NCBI GenBank assembly: GCA_018350325.1
Contig: JAEVLN010000052.1
Span: forward strand, 114,023-178,022
Length of the DNA stretch: 64,000 bases
Direction: 5' to 3'
Source of the DNA: Globodera rostochiensis
Taxonomy: Eukaryota > Nematoda > Chromadorea > Rhabditida > Heteroderidae
The position numbers and the translations under genes are program-made. Below the pieces are notes generated by a model. The model was not told the DNA's origin. It made no database searches and saw only the letters and a program-made list of their open reading frames with translations. Each line of letters begins with the position of its first letter. The stretch's first letter is position 1. Below, piece after piece: positions 1 to 11,936 of the stretch.

Positions 1-2542
1 GTGGTACAGAAATTCAAAATTTATTTTTCATGTTAAAGATAATATTATTATCCTTATTGACTAAGAGAATAATAAAATAATGCATAAGCTAAGCAAAACA
101 AAGCCTGGATGCCTGAAAATAATGAAACATTTATTAAAAGGTAACTTCTGAAACTGACACATCGGCTGCGGCTATTGTAAATGAAAACTCTCCAGAAAAA
201 AGTCCCATCGAACTTATTCTGGATGAATTTCGCAAGCGATTTGACTATCACTTTTACGGCGAACGGCCCACTAATAACCCGTCAAAGCCCGAGTGGTTTT
301 TCACCCAACTTTCATTCTGGGCTGAGAATAACATCGAATACTTCGAGCAGTACATTCAACCAATTATTGAGGAGGTCAATCTTAGTTAATAAGTTTTCTT
401 TATTTTATAAATTTTAGCTATTTTCTGACAGAACAACCGAACGAACGGCGAAGGATTTGTTCCTGCAACTTTTGATGGTTTTGGCCTCTCAAAAGGTTGC
501 CCAGATTATTGGCGCTAACAAAATTGTGGAGAACCGACACCAATTGTCCCATTTGATCGATGAGTCGGTTATGTTCGAGAAGGAATTCCAACAAAACTTT
601 GGCTATCCCGAGGAGGCTTCGGTGCACGTTGTGTCTGAACTGTGCAAAGTGGAGGACGTTTTGGAGACGTGGATAAAGCTTGAGAGGGACACTTTGTGGG
701 CGGGCATCGACGCAATCCTTGCGGACGAACAGGCGTACGAGCCTCGTTACAAAGAAGCCGCTGACGTGGACCCGGTCGGTTGGATCGATAAATTTTTAAG
801 GATAAATTGTATACTTTTTTTAAAATTAAAATCATCTCAACAAACCCTTACAAAAGCTCTCAGTTTGTTGTACCTTTAATCAAGCGAAAACTAATCTACA
901 GACATAAGCTTATTTATTTGGTTAGCTAACAAAAACTTACTGTTTTACTATGGCGCAAAGACCGGCGCAAAATTGACTCTCATCGGAATTTCCCGAAAAC
1001 TGAAATCCTCGGGCCGAGATCTTAATCAGAAATTCTCAAGTCCGGGCTTTATTTAACAATTCCATATTTCCGACGTGTGATTATTGGTTTTTAGTATTTG
1101 TTGCCAAATTTTGCTGATTCCTTCGTCATTTTGATGCAGTCCATGACCGACCGATACCGCTCCATTCCGGAATTGCGTCTTCAGTGCCGCTTTTTGAAAC
1201 TTCAACTGGTCATTGTGGATGAATTTAGAAGCCGAATTGTACAAATTGGCCAACATCTTTTACACAATCCTTGGGAGAAGCCTTATCCGCAATTAATGAA
1301 TGCTCTCTGGTGAGATTTAAAACAATTGCAGTTAATTACCCATGTGGGGGGCCCATGACAATCCCAAAAGCCGCCCCGAGAAAAGGGGGAGTGAAGTTGA
1401 AACCGCCCCACCAAATTCATTAATTTATTTTCGCTTAATTGAATTATGAAACCCCATTCAAAGTGCCCTTTGATTCGATTCCGCTTCTTTTAATGATTTG
1501 TTGACTTTTCACTGTCTTTTCCCCCTATTTAGGTACTTGGCTCTCGTTCTCGACGATTGGAGTGACTCGCCTGATTTTGTGCGTCTCCAATTCCATCTCC
1601 AATCCGGCGCCGTCTCCGCGAGTTCCTCCAACGAATCAGCAACAACGACGACGTCCTGTGTTAACTCGCTGGCCCGGGGTACTTTTGACGAAAGTGCTGG
1701 TTTGTATCGTCACGTGTGGCGTCAGTGGACGCGCAATTTGTGTGATGTCTTCGCAGAAACAATCCGACAAAAACTGACGCCCTATGCCAACGAGCGATGG
1801 CATACGATGGAGCAGGACACGCCACGGCCCAGCGAAATCACTCCGTCATTGGGTCCTTTTCTGAAGAAAGTGCAGGAACTGCTTGGATGGGTAACCGCAC
1901 AGATTTCGCGCGATTCGGTGCTGACATTGCACCATTTGACAAATCACGAGATTTGGAGCGCGTTTGACGAAAGCATAATCATGCAGACGGCCTTCAAGTC
2001 AGTCGTAAAAACACATTCATTGATTCTGTATTGGGAGGTCCTCTGTCAATTCGTTTTTTATTTCTGCATAGACTAATTACATCCCTGCTTTATATAGTCT
2101 TCATTCTGAATGAATTCTTAGGAAATTTGGTGTGACTGGCGTCTGTCTAAAATCTTACAATTAGTTACCGAGGCGCGGCACAGTTTTTTTATGACGTCAC
2201 TACTGCTGTAATTCCGCTGCTCACTTCATGTTATGCCAAAGTGAAAGGGGCGAGCGAATTTGACGTGTTCGGCGAGGCAAATTTTAAATAATTTTGCCAT
2301 TTATTGTTCCGAATTTGATTTGGATTCTTTAGAAATGTGTCTTTGTGCTGAGCACTCTTCGCCTTTTGTCGCTTCCACCGCCCGCAGCAATTTTGCTCAA
2401 AGACGAACTGAAACACATTCCGGAACATCAGTTGAACGAGAAGCTGGAGCAGTTCAACGTTTCCGGAATGACCAAGGCGCGTGTGAGCGAATTGTTGGAA
2501 CAGCGATGTGATTTAGTCCCACTCGAAAGGCTTATCTCGTGA
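1..2542 (+). CDS. rint-1: RINT1/TIP20-family membrane-tethering protein, 5' end cut by window
   Basis: RINT1 is a subunit of the ER NRZ/Dsl1 tethering complex, which captures Golgi-derived vesicles at the ER and also works in checkpoint control. The reading frame is open from about 140 and passes through exons near 140-374, 418-781, 1110-1312, 1534-1996, 2165-2260 and 2345-2542, ending at TGA 2540-2542. Recognisable family segments are RFDYHFYGERPT with SKPEWFFTQ (exon 1), LIDESVMFEKEF followed by GYPEEAS (exon 2), MTDRYRSIPE and LQLVIVDEFRSRI (exon 3), LALVLDDWSDS (exon 4) and a C-terminal ILLKDEL helix. The human protein has the same order (FRYHF, KPEWY, HLVDEVLLFE, ITDRYKNLP, VLADWADN, LLLKDVL). 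The N-terminal part lies outside the window. It is convergent with the phosphatase-like gene at 2900-5024, leaving about 360 bp between stops. Family assignment is firm; the exon borders are mine and the gaps around 800-1100 and 2000-2160 hold intron sequence. Confidence 0.85.
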
Positions 2543-2899
2543 ACATTTGTTTTGTGCTAATGCTTTGGGTATTGCAAATTTGAGTCATTCGAATCAACAA
2601 TTAGGGTTTATTCTATGCTAGTGTTTGTGACACTAAACTTTGATCATAAAGTTTATAAATTGATTTTGTCTTTGCCAGAGGTTGCTCATATTCGTGATCA
2701 GTAACCTTAGCGGGTTGAAAATGCCTTTGGGCGAGTTTCTGGTCCCTATAGTTTTTGTTCTTGCCCAAATTGTGCCAAATGGAAATGATTCGGTCGAGTC
2801 TTTCTTTAAATATACAATGAATTGGTGACTTATATTTTTGAATCGTGAATTCGTCACTTTCGACTTTTCGTTACGTTTCTGCCATTGATTGAGAGAATT

Positions 2900-5024
2900 T
2901 CATCCGAAATGCACGCATCCGCACTTTTCTTGAGGGCATTTGTTTATTTTGTTTAAAATTTGAAAGATGCCAACCGTAGACTTTTGGAATGTGCCTTCCT
3001 TCAGCGGCACGCCCTCGCCATTCTTATGCCAGTAGTTCAGCTCATTGCTCTTCACCTCCAACACCAAATACTGGCATCCCCTTTAATCAATTGAATTAGT
3101 GCTTTGGCATCCCCTTTAATCAATTGAATTAGTGCTTTTGCATCCCCTTTAATCAATTGAATTAGTGCTTTGGCATCCCCTTTAATCAATTAAATTAGTG
3201 CTTTTTGTTTGCTTCAATATTTAAAAAACGGACTCGACTTCGGTTTTGTCAAAATTAGACGCCATTCGTCCACCGTAATGTCCAACCTTGCGTTCAAGCA
3301 GGTGGCCATTGTCGTGTTCAGATAGGGTGGCAGTTGCTCTTTGGGGTTGTTCTGCCGACGTTCGGCCAGAATCTTGGCCATGCCCTCAACGCCGCAGGAC
3401 AGCAACAGGTCGATCTTGTAACGGTTCAGAATCTCAAAGAATCGGTCGTTGTCTTTCAGAGACAGCACATCTGTGCGTTTTTCATCGATCAGCGACGGAT
3501 GAGTGAGGTAAACGATGATCCAGGGACGCTGCAGACGACGATGCAGTTCCTTCAGCAGTGGGAGACCACCAGAGTTCTAAGCTCTGTTCCGACCCAGAAC
3601 CTGGAGTTTGCATTCCAACTCATTCAGCATGGTCTCTCTGAAGTATCGTTCGACGTATTTGAACTGCTCCGTCTGGTGGTTTCCCCCGAGTCGGGCCACC
3701 GTGCTGACTTCGACCGTCGTTTGGATGAAGGCAACTCCTTTCACTTCAATGCTGAATTGCCTGAATTGGAAGTGCGATCGGTTTCCACACACTCACCAGT
3801 CGAAGAAGGTCGTCTCGTTCAGATTATGTCCGATCGCCCCAAAGATTGACGGGACACTGGCGAATATGCTGGCTTGCCCGGACCGGGCATGGTCATGCAG
3901 CATGGAAAAGGGGCTAAAGAATATGTAATTATATACTAACAGATTAAATAACAATTGAAGGCATACTGTAACAAATTCATAAATGGACGAGAATACCTGA
4001 AGCTGAGTCCGACGTCTTCTCGGAGGAGGGAGGGAGAGGAGTTGGGCCAAACCGCCGAGCAGTTTGGACAGTTCCTCTGCTCCCAGCTGATTTTGCCTGA
4101 ATGATAAGTCTTTGGGGGAGGGGCCGTGAATGCGCTTGATGAATAGAGCAGAATAACGCAAAGGATATTTGTGAATGTCCAAAAGGTTTGGGTTAGTTGC
4201 GGTCTCTCCCCCCTCAGGGGGGGGGGGGGGGATAGCCCACAAGTACAAAATTTGTTCCCTGTGGCAACCCCTAATTTTACCGACAAACAGGTTCAGGTCG
4301 CATCCGCTACTCACAACATAATTGCCTAAAGAAAAACAAAAAATTAAGACAAATGTTTGTTGCTGAGCTCAGATTCAGCTCCCGCGTGTACATCACATCC
4401 GCACGATAGTCGCCGAAGACGCACACCCTCAGGGGACTTTCGTCGCCCACTTTTTCCGCTTTCAACCATTTTAACGCTTTCCTTAACTCATTTCGTCCTC
4501 CCCCGCCAGCATTTAACGCATACTCTGTACCAAAAGCGAATGTTTGCTGATTCAAATCTGGACATCATACCAATGGAGCCGTTACTTTTCTGCTCTTTCA
4601 GGTTTACCCGAGCCGTATAAACAGACAAATGGACATTCTGAGTATCGTTTGATGACGGAGAGGGGGCCGCCGCCGATCCGTTGTTGGAAGGGCGGGCAGA
4701 AACGTTGTAAAAGAGCGGCATTTTGAGGGATTGGCCCGACGATGGGACGGACAGCAAAAGGTCTTCTGTTCGAGACAGCAACGGCGAATTTCAAAGGGGC
4801 TGACCCCCCCCCCCCCCCCCAAAATCCTTACCGCCATCTTCCAATTGTTTCACCAACAAATTGATATTTGCCTCATTCCCATCGGACGAAAGAGTGACAA
4901 AGACTAAGGAATTGGCTGAGTCGGATAAACTTTGGAGTTGGAGCGTTGGACGGAGGAGAAGGATGAGGAGGAGGTTCAGGACGAAAGAGAATGGCAATGG
5001 AATAATAAGCATTGTCATTACCAC
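2900..5024 (-). CDS. secreted purple-acid-phosphatase-like protein, paralogue A, metal site degenerate
   Basis: The start at 5024 (or the Met at 5015) opens a strong signal peptide of Leu/Ile-rich residues, followed by exons near 4835-5024, 4560-4750, 4330-4520, 4270-4310, 4010-4100, 3790-3900, 3590-3790, 3240-3530 and 2900-3074. The order matches metallophosphoesterases of the purple acid phosphatase family: RVCVFGDY (first metal-ligand Asp), NLFVGK where the family has VGDFAY, VPSIFGAIGHNLNET where the family has a GNHE motif, a PWI..THP segment where the family has GHRP, and DLLLSCGVEGMAK where the family has the catalytic HEH. The last exon encodes YLVLEVKSNEL, matching the family's C-terminal beta strands. 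So the second-metal and HEH ligands are absent and hydrolysis is unlikely (inference). Closest relative in the window is the gene at 20182-22161. The last intron contains a 33-bp minisatellite whose final unit abuts the splice acceptor. Exon borders in the middle are approximate. Confidence 0.68.
3073..3206. repeat. intronic minisatellite, about 4 units of 33 bp
   Basis: Four near-perfect tandem copies of a 33-bp unit containing CATCCCCTTTAATCAATTGA. The array fills the last intron of the phosphatase-like gene A on the minus strand. The distal unit provides the acceptor: in minus orientation the unit reads GGGGATGCCA and the exon starts directly after GATGCCAG. Confidence 0.9.
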
Positions 5025-5398
5025 AAATTTTAACGATTTTCAATTCCAAATGAAAAAATGGAATGGAAATTCTATTTCACACCTCCAGCAGAAAAGCTGA
5101 ACTAACATTGACAAAAAACAAAGCCAATTATACACCATTTTGCACTGCCTCAGAAAGGTTTAATGATTTGGCAAATTGAATTGAATTCCCTCCAAATAAA
5201 TTAAATAATTGCATCGTAAAAAAAGATTGGCACCGGAAGCTTGTTTGTAGTGCAGGCCTCAAAACAGAGCACATTAATGTGCCGACGGTTATAACTTTTA
5301 AACTCAACCAAATCAAATATATGTACATGGTATCATTAGGAAGCTCAAATTTTTTAGAATTTTTCATCAAGCAAAGCTAATTTGTAAGTGATTTGGAA

Positions 5399-6265
5399 TA
5401 GAGCCCGGTAAAAAAAAATTTCCGGGAACGGGAACGGGGTTTTCAAAAAGAACGGGACGGGAATCCCGAACGGGAATCCCGTCTTTTTCCCGTTCCCGTA
5501 GAAATCCCGTTCAATTTTTAACGGGAATCCCGCGGGAACGGGAAAAATTTTGAAAATTTTTAAACTAAGAATTTTTCGAAATTTTTTTTGGCGGGCACTT
5601 TGAGATAAATTTCTGATATACAATTGGAGGGTCCGACAACGCCGATAGGCGCCGTCGGAAAATTTTAAAAACATTTTTGTTAAGAAAATTGCTCAAAATT
5701 TTCGAATTTTTTCCGATTTGCGAATTTTTCAAAATTCAAATTTTTGAGAATTTCTTTTCTCGAGGTGGAGGGGGGGGGGGGGGGGAGGGTCGGCGGTGCC
5801 GATAGGCGCCGCCGAGAAAATTTTGCATTTTTTGCTCAATTTCATAAGAGATTTGCTACCAAAATCTTAAAAATACGGAAGTTTTTTTAAGCTTTTGAAA
5901 TCTTAATTGATTCAGAAAATCAGAAACCAACAGAATATGGCACATTTTGGGTGGGTTCGGCGGTGCCGATAGGCGCCGCCGTTAAAAAATTTTGAAATTT
6001 AAGCATTTTTGTGATGAAAATTGGTACAAAATTGTTAAATTTTTGAAAACATTTCGCCAAGAAAAATAAACGGGAACGGGAAAAATACTGAAATAAAATT
6101 TCCGGGAACGGGAACGGGGTTTTCAAAAAGAACGGGACGGGAATCCCGAACGGGAATCCCGTCTTTTTCCCGTTCCCGTAAAAAATCCCGCCCGGCGAAA
6201 AAGACGGGAACGGGACCGGGATTCCCGTACTTTTCCCGCGGGAATCCCGTTCCCGCCGGGCTCTA
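5399..6265. mobile_element. hAT-like miniature inverted-repeat transposon (element 1), 867 bp, with TSD
   Basis: The element starts TAGAGCCCGG at 5399 and ends CCGGGCTCTA at 6265, a perfect 10-bp inverted terminal repeat. It is flanked on both sides by ATTTGGAA (5391-5398 and 6266-6273), an 8-bp target duplication. Eight-base duplications are characteristic of the hAT superfamily (known); no transposase reading frame is present, so it is non-autonomous. Both ends carry long G/C-rich subterminal arrays built from CGGGAACGGG and CGGGAATCCCG (about 5420-5545 and 6068-6255), with one stretch of about 90 bp nearly identical between the two ends. The interior is AT-rich and holds three copies of a GC-rich hairpin with a GATA loop (about 5639, 5788, 5957). 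Short open frames inside it are not genes. Confidence 0.88.
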
Positions 6266-6513
6266 ATTTGGAAGGTTTCAAATTCAATGGTGGGGGATAG
6301 AGTGTCTGACACTACGCTGTCTGCCATTCAGGGATTTTTCAATTCTTTTTATTTTCCTTTTCGTGTCGAAACTCTTGGCAAAATGGTTATGCGGTAATAC
6401 ATAAAATGCAAAAATGATGCGCTATGCGCGCTATGACGCGTGCAAATTTGTTATTTCCAAATATATTTGGGCGTAATTTATAGTGGAGCAAAAAGGGCTC
6501 AAATCGTTTAGAG

Positions 6514-7329
6514 CAGGGCTGCGATCGTTTAAAGTCAATTCCCAAGTACAAAATGTTGATTTCCAAGTACATAATGGGCCAATTTTACGAATTCCAAGTA
6601 CACTCAAAATTTATATTTTTATCAAAACAAAAACGCTTTATTCTTGTTCAAATGGCTTGTATTTATCACCCGAATGAATCTTTTCCAACAATTTCTTTTT
6701 CCGCTCAACAATCGGTTCTCTTTCTACCTAGTTTTTGCGCGTGATTTTTCAAAAATTTTTGGGAAAAGGTAGGTGGGTTGGCGGTGCCGATAGGCGCCGC
6801 CGAGAAAATTTTGAATTTTTGACTCAATTTGTTAAGGGAATTTCAACCAATTATGAGAAGTCTGGCGGCGCCGATAGGCGCCGCCGTGAAAATTTTGAAT
6901 TTTTGACTCAATTTGTTAAGGGAATTTCAACCAATTATGAGAAGTCTGGCGGCGCCGATAGGCGCCGCCGAGAAAATTTTTTAGGAAATAAAATTGATGG
7001 AAAATATACCTAGTAAATTGACCATTTCCCCTTCTGCTACGTTTGACAAAATTGTATTGTTTTTCCCATTCGGGATTGAATGAACGCTGGAAAAAACGTG
7101 ATTATAAAATGACCATTTTTTGATAAAAATGACTATTTTCTATTGAAAATCTTGAATATACAATGCCAAAACATGAATATTTCCATTAAAATCCCAAAAT
7201 TTTCAACACTCACGCCAAATGCTCATTTTCCAAGTACATTCTTGGAAATAAGTACACTTTTAAATTTGTAAGTACGAGGGTCCGTTTCCAAGTACTGTAC
7301 TTGGCATCCAAGTACGTATCGCAGCCCTG
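6514..7329. mobile_element. hAT-like miniature inverted-repeat transposon (element 2), 816 bp, with TSD
   Basis: The element starts CAGGGCTGCGAT at 6514 and ends ATCGCAGCCCTG at 7329, a perfect 12-bp inverted repeat, flanked by GTTTAGAG at 6506-6513 and 7330-7337 (8-bp target duplication). This is the expected signature of a hAT-type element; there is no transposase. Subterminal copies of CCAAGTAC crowd both ends (about 6540-6605 and 7225-7315), a layout typical of transposase-binding repeats (inference). The interior contains an 84-bp tandem repeat (about 6775-6970) each unit of which carries the same GATA-loop hairpin as element 1. It lies just upstream of the aminopeptidase start at 7505. 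Confidence 0.9.
6775..6975. repeat. 84-bp tandem repeat with GATA-loop hairpins
   Basis: About 2.4 copies of an 84-bp unit inside hAT-like element 2. Each unit contains the arms GGCGGCGCC and GGCGCCGCC around a GATA loop, followed by AT-rich sequence with TTTTGAATTTTTGAC. The first copy has a T in the left arm, which still allows a G-U pair in RNA. Confidence 0.9.
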
Positions 7330-7504
7330 GTTTAGAGAGACATCCAACGGACCCGCTGCACAAACTGCTGTTTGGAAAGAAAAATTTGTTGGAAAAAATC
7401 ATTTTATGCGAATCATTAATAAAGTTTTTTTTGTTGTAGTTTTATTAAACTAATTAAAACGAGTTTCCAAAATTTCGGCAATAATTAGAAGAGTTTTTTC
7501 TTCG

Positions 7505-10500
7505 ATGGCGGACAACTCCGACAAGTTCAGCAAATTGCCATTGTTGGCAAAGCCGTCATTGTATCAAATCCGATTGAAGCTCAACCTCGAGACATGCGAA
7601 TTCAAAGGAAGTGAAAAGATACATCTCGAAGTGCGTAATATTGACCTTCTATTTTAGTCTTTTTTTAAATAGATTACGAAGCCAACAAGTTACTTGAAAC
7701 TTCATTCAAACGCTTTGGATGTGGAAAAAGCTTCTCTGAAGTTGGAGGATGGGACAGGTGTTTTTTTTTGGATTTGATGAAATTGGCCCACTCAAATTGC
7801 ATTGTATTTAGTCTTATCGGATCTGACGCCCGAAATCGATAGAAAATGGACTCTGCTCACCGTTCAACTGCCCAAGGAGATCCAACCGCAAAAGGCTGAG
7901 TTGGATTTTGTATACAATGGCTGGTTGTCCATGGATATGCATGGGTTTTACAAGTGCGTCGCTTTTATCAACGAATATTTCTAGAGTAATTCGAATGGAG
8001 TTCAAAATTTTTGTTGAAATTGTTTAATATTGCACGGTTCTTTTATTTCAGATCAACGTATAAGGACAGCGAGGGAAACGAAAAAACGTTGGCCTGCACT
8101 CAGTTCGAGGTTTGCCTTACGATTCTTTCTTCTCTGATTAATCGTTTAGAGTACTTACGCACGCTGTGCCTTTCCATGCTGGGATGAGCCCACCTACAAG
8201 GCGCAGTTCGATATCAAAATGGAAGTGGACAAGGGCCTTACTGTCCTCTCCAACATGAATGCCGTGGAGGAGAAGAACACGGAGACGGGCACCAAACAGA
8301 TTACGTTTGCCAGAACTCCGCTGATGTCGACCTATCTGGTGGCATGGGCCGTCGGAGACTTTGAATACATTGAGGTAATCCAATGTAACCCTTAAATAAA
8401 TGGGTAACATCATAACGAATTTGATGAGAGGCAGGGACGTATCCATAAAATTGAGGGGATTGATCTTGGTCTGGACTTTTACCGTCCTAAAATATTCCTA
8501 GAAAATAATGCGGTACTTTTGTTATGCTACCCCCATCTCAAATGCGAATTAATGGCCCAATCCGACTAAACGAATTGCATATTTATAAGAAAGCTAAAAG
8601 CGGGCGTGTGGCGATTAGCGAAAAAACGCAATAAAAATATAATTAATTATTAACTTTTCATTCTAAGGCAAAGTCCAAAGTGGGCTGTGATGTGCGCGTT
8701 TATTGTGTTCCTGGCAAAAAGGACCAGGGAAAATATGCACTGGAAGTGGCCGTCAAAGCCATTGACTTTTTTTCCGAATGGTTTGACTTCAAAATGCCGT
8801 TGCCAAAATGTGATATTATTGCCTTTCCCGACTTTGCAATGGGTAGGCTAATTTCTTATGCAACGTAAAAAAGACATTTGAGGTGCCATGGAAAACTGGG
8901 GGTTGATCACTGCCCGGGAGTATGCCGTCCTTTACGACCCGACAAAAAGCCCTACGTCGCACAAACAGAATCTCACAAAGATTGTGGCACACGAAGTCGC
9001 ACACTTTTGGTTCGGAAACCTCGTCACAATGGTCGACTAATTTGACATTTTTAAATTTAAACAAAATCAGAGTTTGATCAGAAAAAAACACTCCATCTGC
9101 CGGATTTCATCGATATGTTAAAAATAAATAAATGCATTTTCAGAAGTGGTGGACCGACCTATGGCTCAAAGAGGGCTTTGCCTCCTTCATGGAATATTTG
9201 TTCACTGACAAGAATTACCCGGAATATAAAATCTGGTCTGATTTTGTTGACGCGCAACTTGTCCGTGGAATGTCTTTGGACTCTCTGCGCAGTTCCCACC
9301 CAATTGAGGTATTTTTCGAAGAAAATTTAATTTTGGACAATTAAACTTACATTTTTAGGTTCCCATCGGCAACCCGAATGAGTTGGACGAAATTTACGAT
9401 TCAATAACATACGCCAAGTCCAACTCGGTTATTCGAATGTTGTTCCATTATTTGGGCGAGGCGACCTTCCAAAAGGCTCTTCGCATTTACCTGAAAAGGC
9501 ACCAGTATTCAAATGTTGACACGGAGGGTCTGTGGAAATGTTTGTCCGAAGCTTCTGGCACTGTGGGCTTTTATTTCTTTAATATAAACCAATCTGATGT
9601 CCACCAAAAAGGCATAGGCATAAAAAATAATTTTGCAAAGTATAAATTTCGATTTCAGGATATTGGAACCTTGATGTCCTCCTGGACTCAGCAAATGGGC
9701 TTTCCGATCGTTACTGTTGAGGACAGCAATTTAAATGGGGATCGTCGTGAATTGCGGTTAAAACAAACCCGATTTTTGGCAGATGGTGGTCAGGATGAGG
9801 CTAAGCCGGTATGGCAAGTGCCATTTGGAGTTACTACCGCGGCGGATCCGACTCATCCGAAGGCTAAATTTTTGTTGGCAAAGCCTGAAGACAAATTTAT
9901 TGTGGAAGGCATTAAACCGAACGAGTGGGTTAAGGTGCGTGGGGTCGGATGCAAATTTGTTGAATGAATGTATAGACAATTTTAGGTCAACTCTAACTTC
10001 ACTTCGGTCTTTCGTGTGCAATACTCGCAGAATATGTTTAAGTTGTTGTTGGAAGGAGTGAGGAACTATGAACTCGGAGTGCTGGATCGTTTCCAACTTG
10101 CCGATGACCTTTATTCCGTGGGTTTTGGTTTTTTTCTATTCAAGTCAAACGTTTTTTTTAATAATTTAAGCATTGTCAATTTCTTTGTTTTAGCTTGTCA
10201 AATCCGGTCGAGTTCTTGTCTCGCATTTCCTTGACTTTCTCAGTGTTTGTCAGGAAGAGGAGGATTATTTTGTATGGGCATCCATCGACTCGGGCATTGC
10301 CAACATTGGCCATTTATTGAAACATTTGGACGACGGAGATAAACTGAAGCAACGTTTCCATCGCTTCGTTTGCAAATTTGTCGAACCCGCCGCCGCCAAG
10401 GTTGGGTGGGAGCCCAAGGAAGGAGAAGGTTGTCGATGAATTTAAAAATGTTTAAATTATGTTTAAATGAAGTCAGCGACCAGAATCCGTAATCATAGTA

Positions 10501-11551
10501 ATTTACAATTTTTTTAAATTAGAATTATTCTGTTTTGAGCCTTCTACTTTTTTCAGATATGCACACTGGTCGTCTTCGCGCCATGCTCATCCACCGTTTA
10601 TCGCAGTTCCAACATCAGCCGACCATTCAGATGGCACTTTCCAAATTCAACGACCTCGTGGAGAAGGATGTTGAGGTAGTTCCGGACTTGCGAAAAGTCA
10701 TCTTCAGCACTGTGGGAGGAACTAATGACAAGAAAATTATTGCGGCGCTTAAAAACTTGATGGAAACGTCAAATTACGCGGAGGTGGAGCAGAGCTGTAT
10801 AATTGGTAATCAAATTGATGGGGGGGGGCGTCTGAATTAATTGAAAAAATTTGCAGCACTTGGCCAGTGTTCCGACACCAAACTGCTCGCGGAAAATTTC
10901 CATTACGGCGCCATTGAGGGCAAAATCCGTAACCAGGACCTTTACGTTCTGTTCGCATCCACAGAATCGGCTTCGAAGTCGTGCTGTCAGCACTTTGCGT
11001 GGAACTTTTACAAGGACAACTTCGACCTTATGCTTCTGAAGTACGGCGGGGTCAACAACATTGTGTTCTTGAACTGCTTAAAGTTGGCAACTATGGGATT
11101 TTGTTCGAGTGCAATGGCCGACGAAATTATTGTGGGTTTTGCACTATGAACGCTGCTTTTATTACTATATTAAAACAACCCCAAATGTCGCTGGGTTTTT
11201 AGAGGAAAGAAAATGTTAATTGCGACGGTCGGGGGGGGGGGGAGGAGGAGGGGGGGGGGGGTTCAAATTTATTCGTCCAATTTTTTGACCAAAAAGATGG
11301 CCTGTCTTTCCAACAACAAAAAAAATATTGACAATAAGTGGCTCTGTGAATAGGAAACATTAAGCAACGACATTTAAATTTAAGAAGAATAAAAATTTTA
11401 GGAGTTTTTCACAAAAAACTTGGATCCTCACTCGCTGAATACGTTGGATCGTCCGCTTCGTCAAGTTGTTGAGAGCATAAAGCTGAAAGAACGTCTGTTA
11501 AAGAACAATCAGGCCGATTTGGACGAATATTTGCAGAAAATGGGATTCTGA
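7505..11551 (+). CDS. pam-1: puromycin-sensitive-type M1 aminopeptidase
   Basis: This is a zinc aminopeptidase of family M1, the cytosolic enzyme that trims N-terminal residues from peptides; the C. elegans homologue PAM-1 acts in embryo polarity and meiotic exit. ATG 7505 starts [20 protein letters not shown], a short cytosolic N-terminus without signal peptide. At least twelve exons follow to TGA 11549-11551, about 880 residues. The substrate-binding motif GAMENWG spans the junction near 8840/8884. The zinc motif HEVAH lies near 8990, followed by FWFGN and, across an intron, by [13 protein letters not shown] at about 9144-9182, giving HExxH with a downstream zinc Glu. The [15 protein letters not shown] segment near 9400 and the ERAP1-like C-terminal helical domain (9985-11551) are complete. 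The usual HQWFGN is HFWFGN here, a mild variation. A poly-G tract lies in the last intron. hAT-like element 2 ends only 168 bp upstream of the ATG. Catalytically competent as far as can be seen. Confidence 0.93.
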
Positions 11552-11936
11552 ATCCAATATTTATTGTATAAGGGGATGGATCGAACTAATGAATTCTGTT
11601 GTTAATTTCCTCGGACTAATTTATATTAAGAGTCCATATAAACATTGATAATTTAAATTTGATATACTTACTTAGCTGACTTTTCTCGACGAGCTAAACG
11701 CGAAAGAAGAGGTCTCAAGGTGCGGAAATGGCTTTTTAGGGGCATATTTTCTGACGATTTTAAAATAAAATATTTTCTATAAATTTTGGTCAAAAGGCCC
11801 TTTCCTATGGTTTTTCAAAATTGACCGGTTCAGAAACCGTTAACGCATTTCCACAGCTTCCCGTGTTTATGCTTTTTATAAAATCATTGAGGTGAAAAGG
11901 AAATTTCTCAAATTGTTCATTGGTCCATTTCTTCAA
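11552..11936. other. intergenic, no feature seen
   Basis: AT-rich spacer between the stop of the aminopeptidase and the stop of the four-helix membrane protein, which are convergent. I see no conserved reading frame. Confidence 0.6.
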
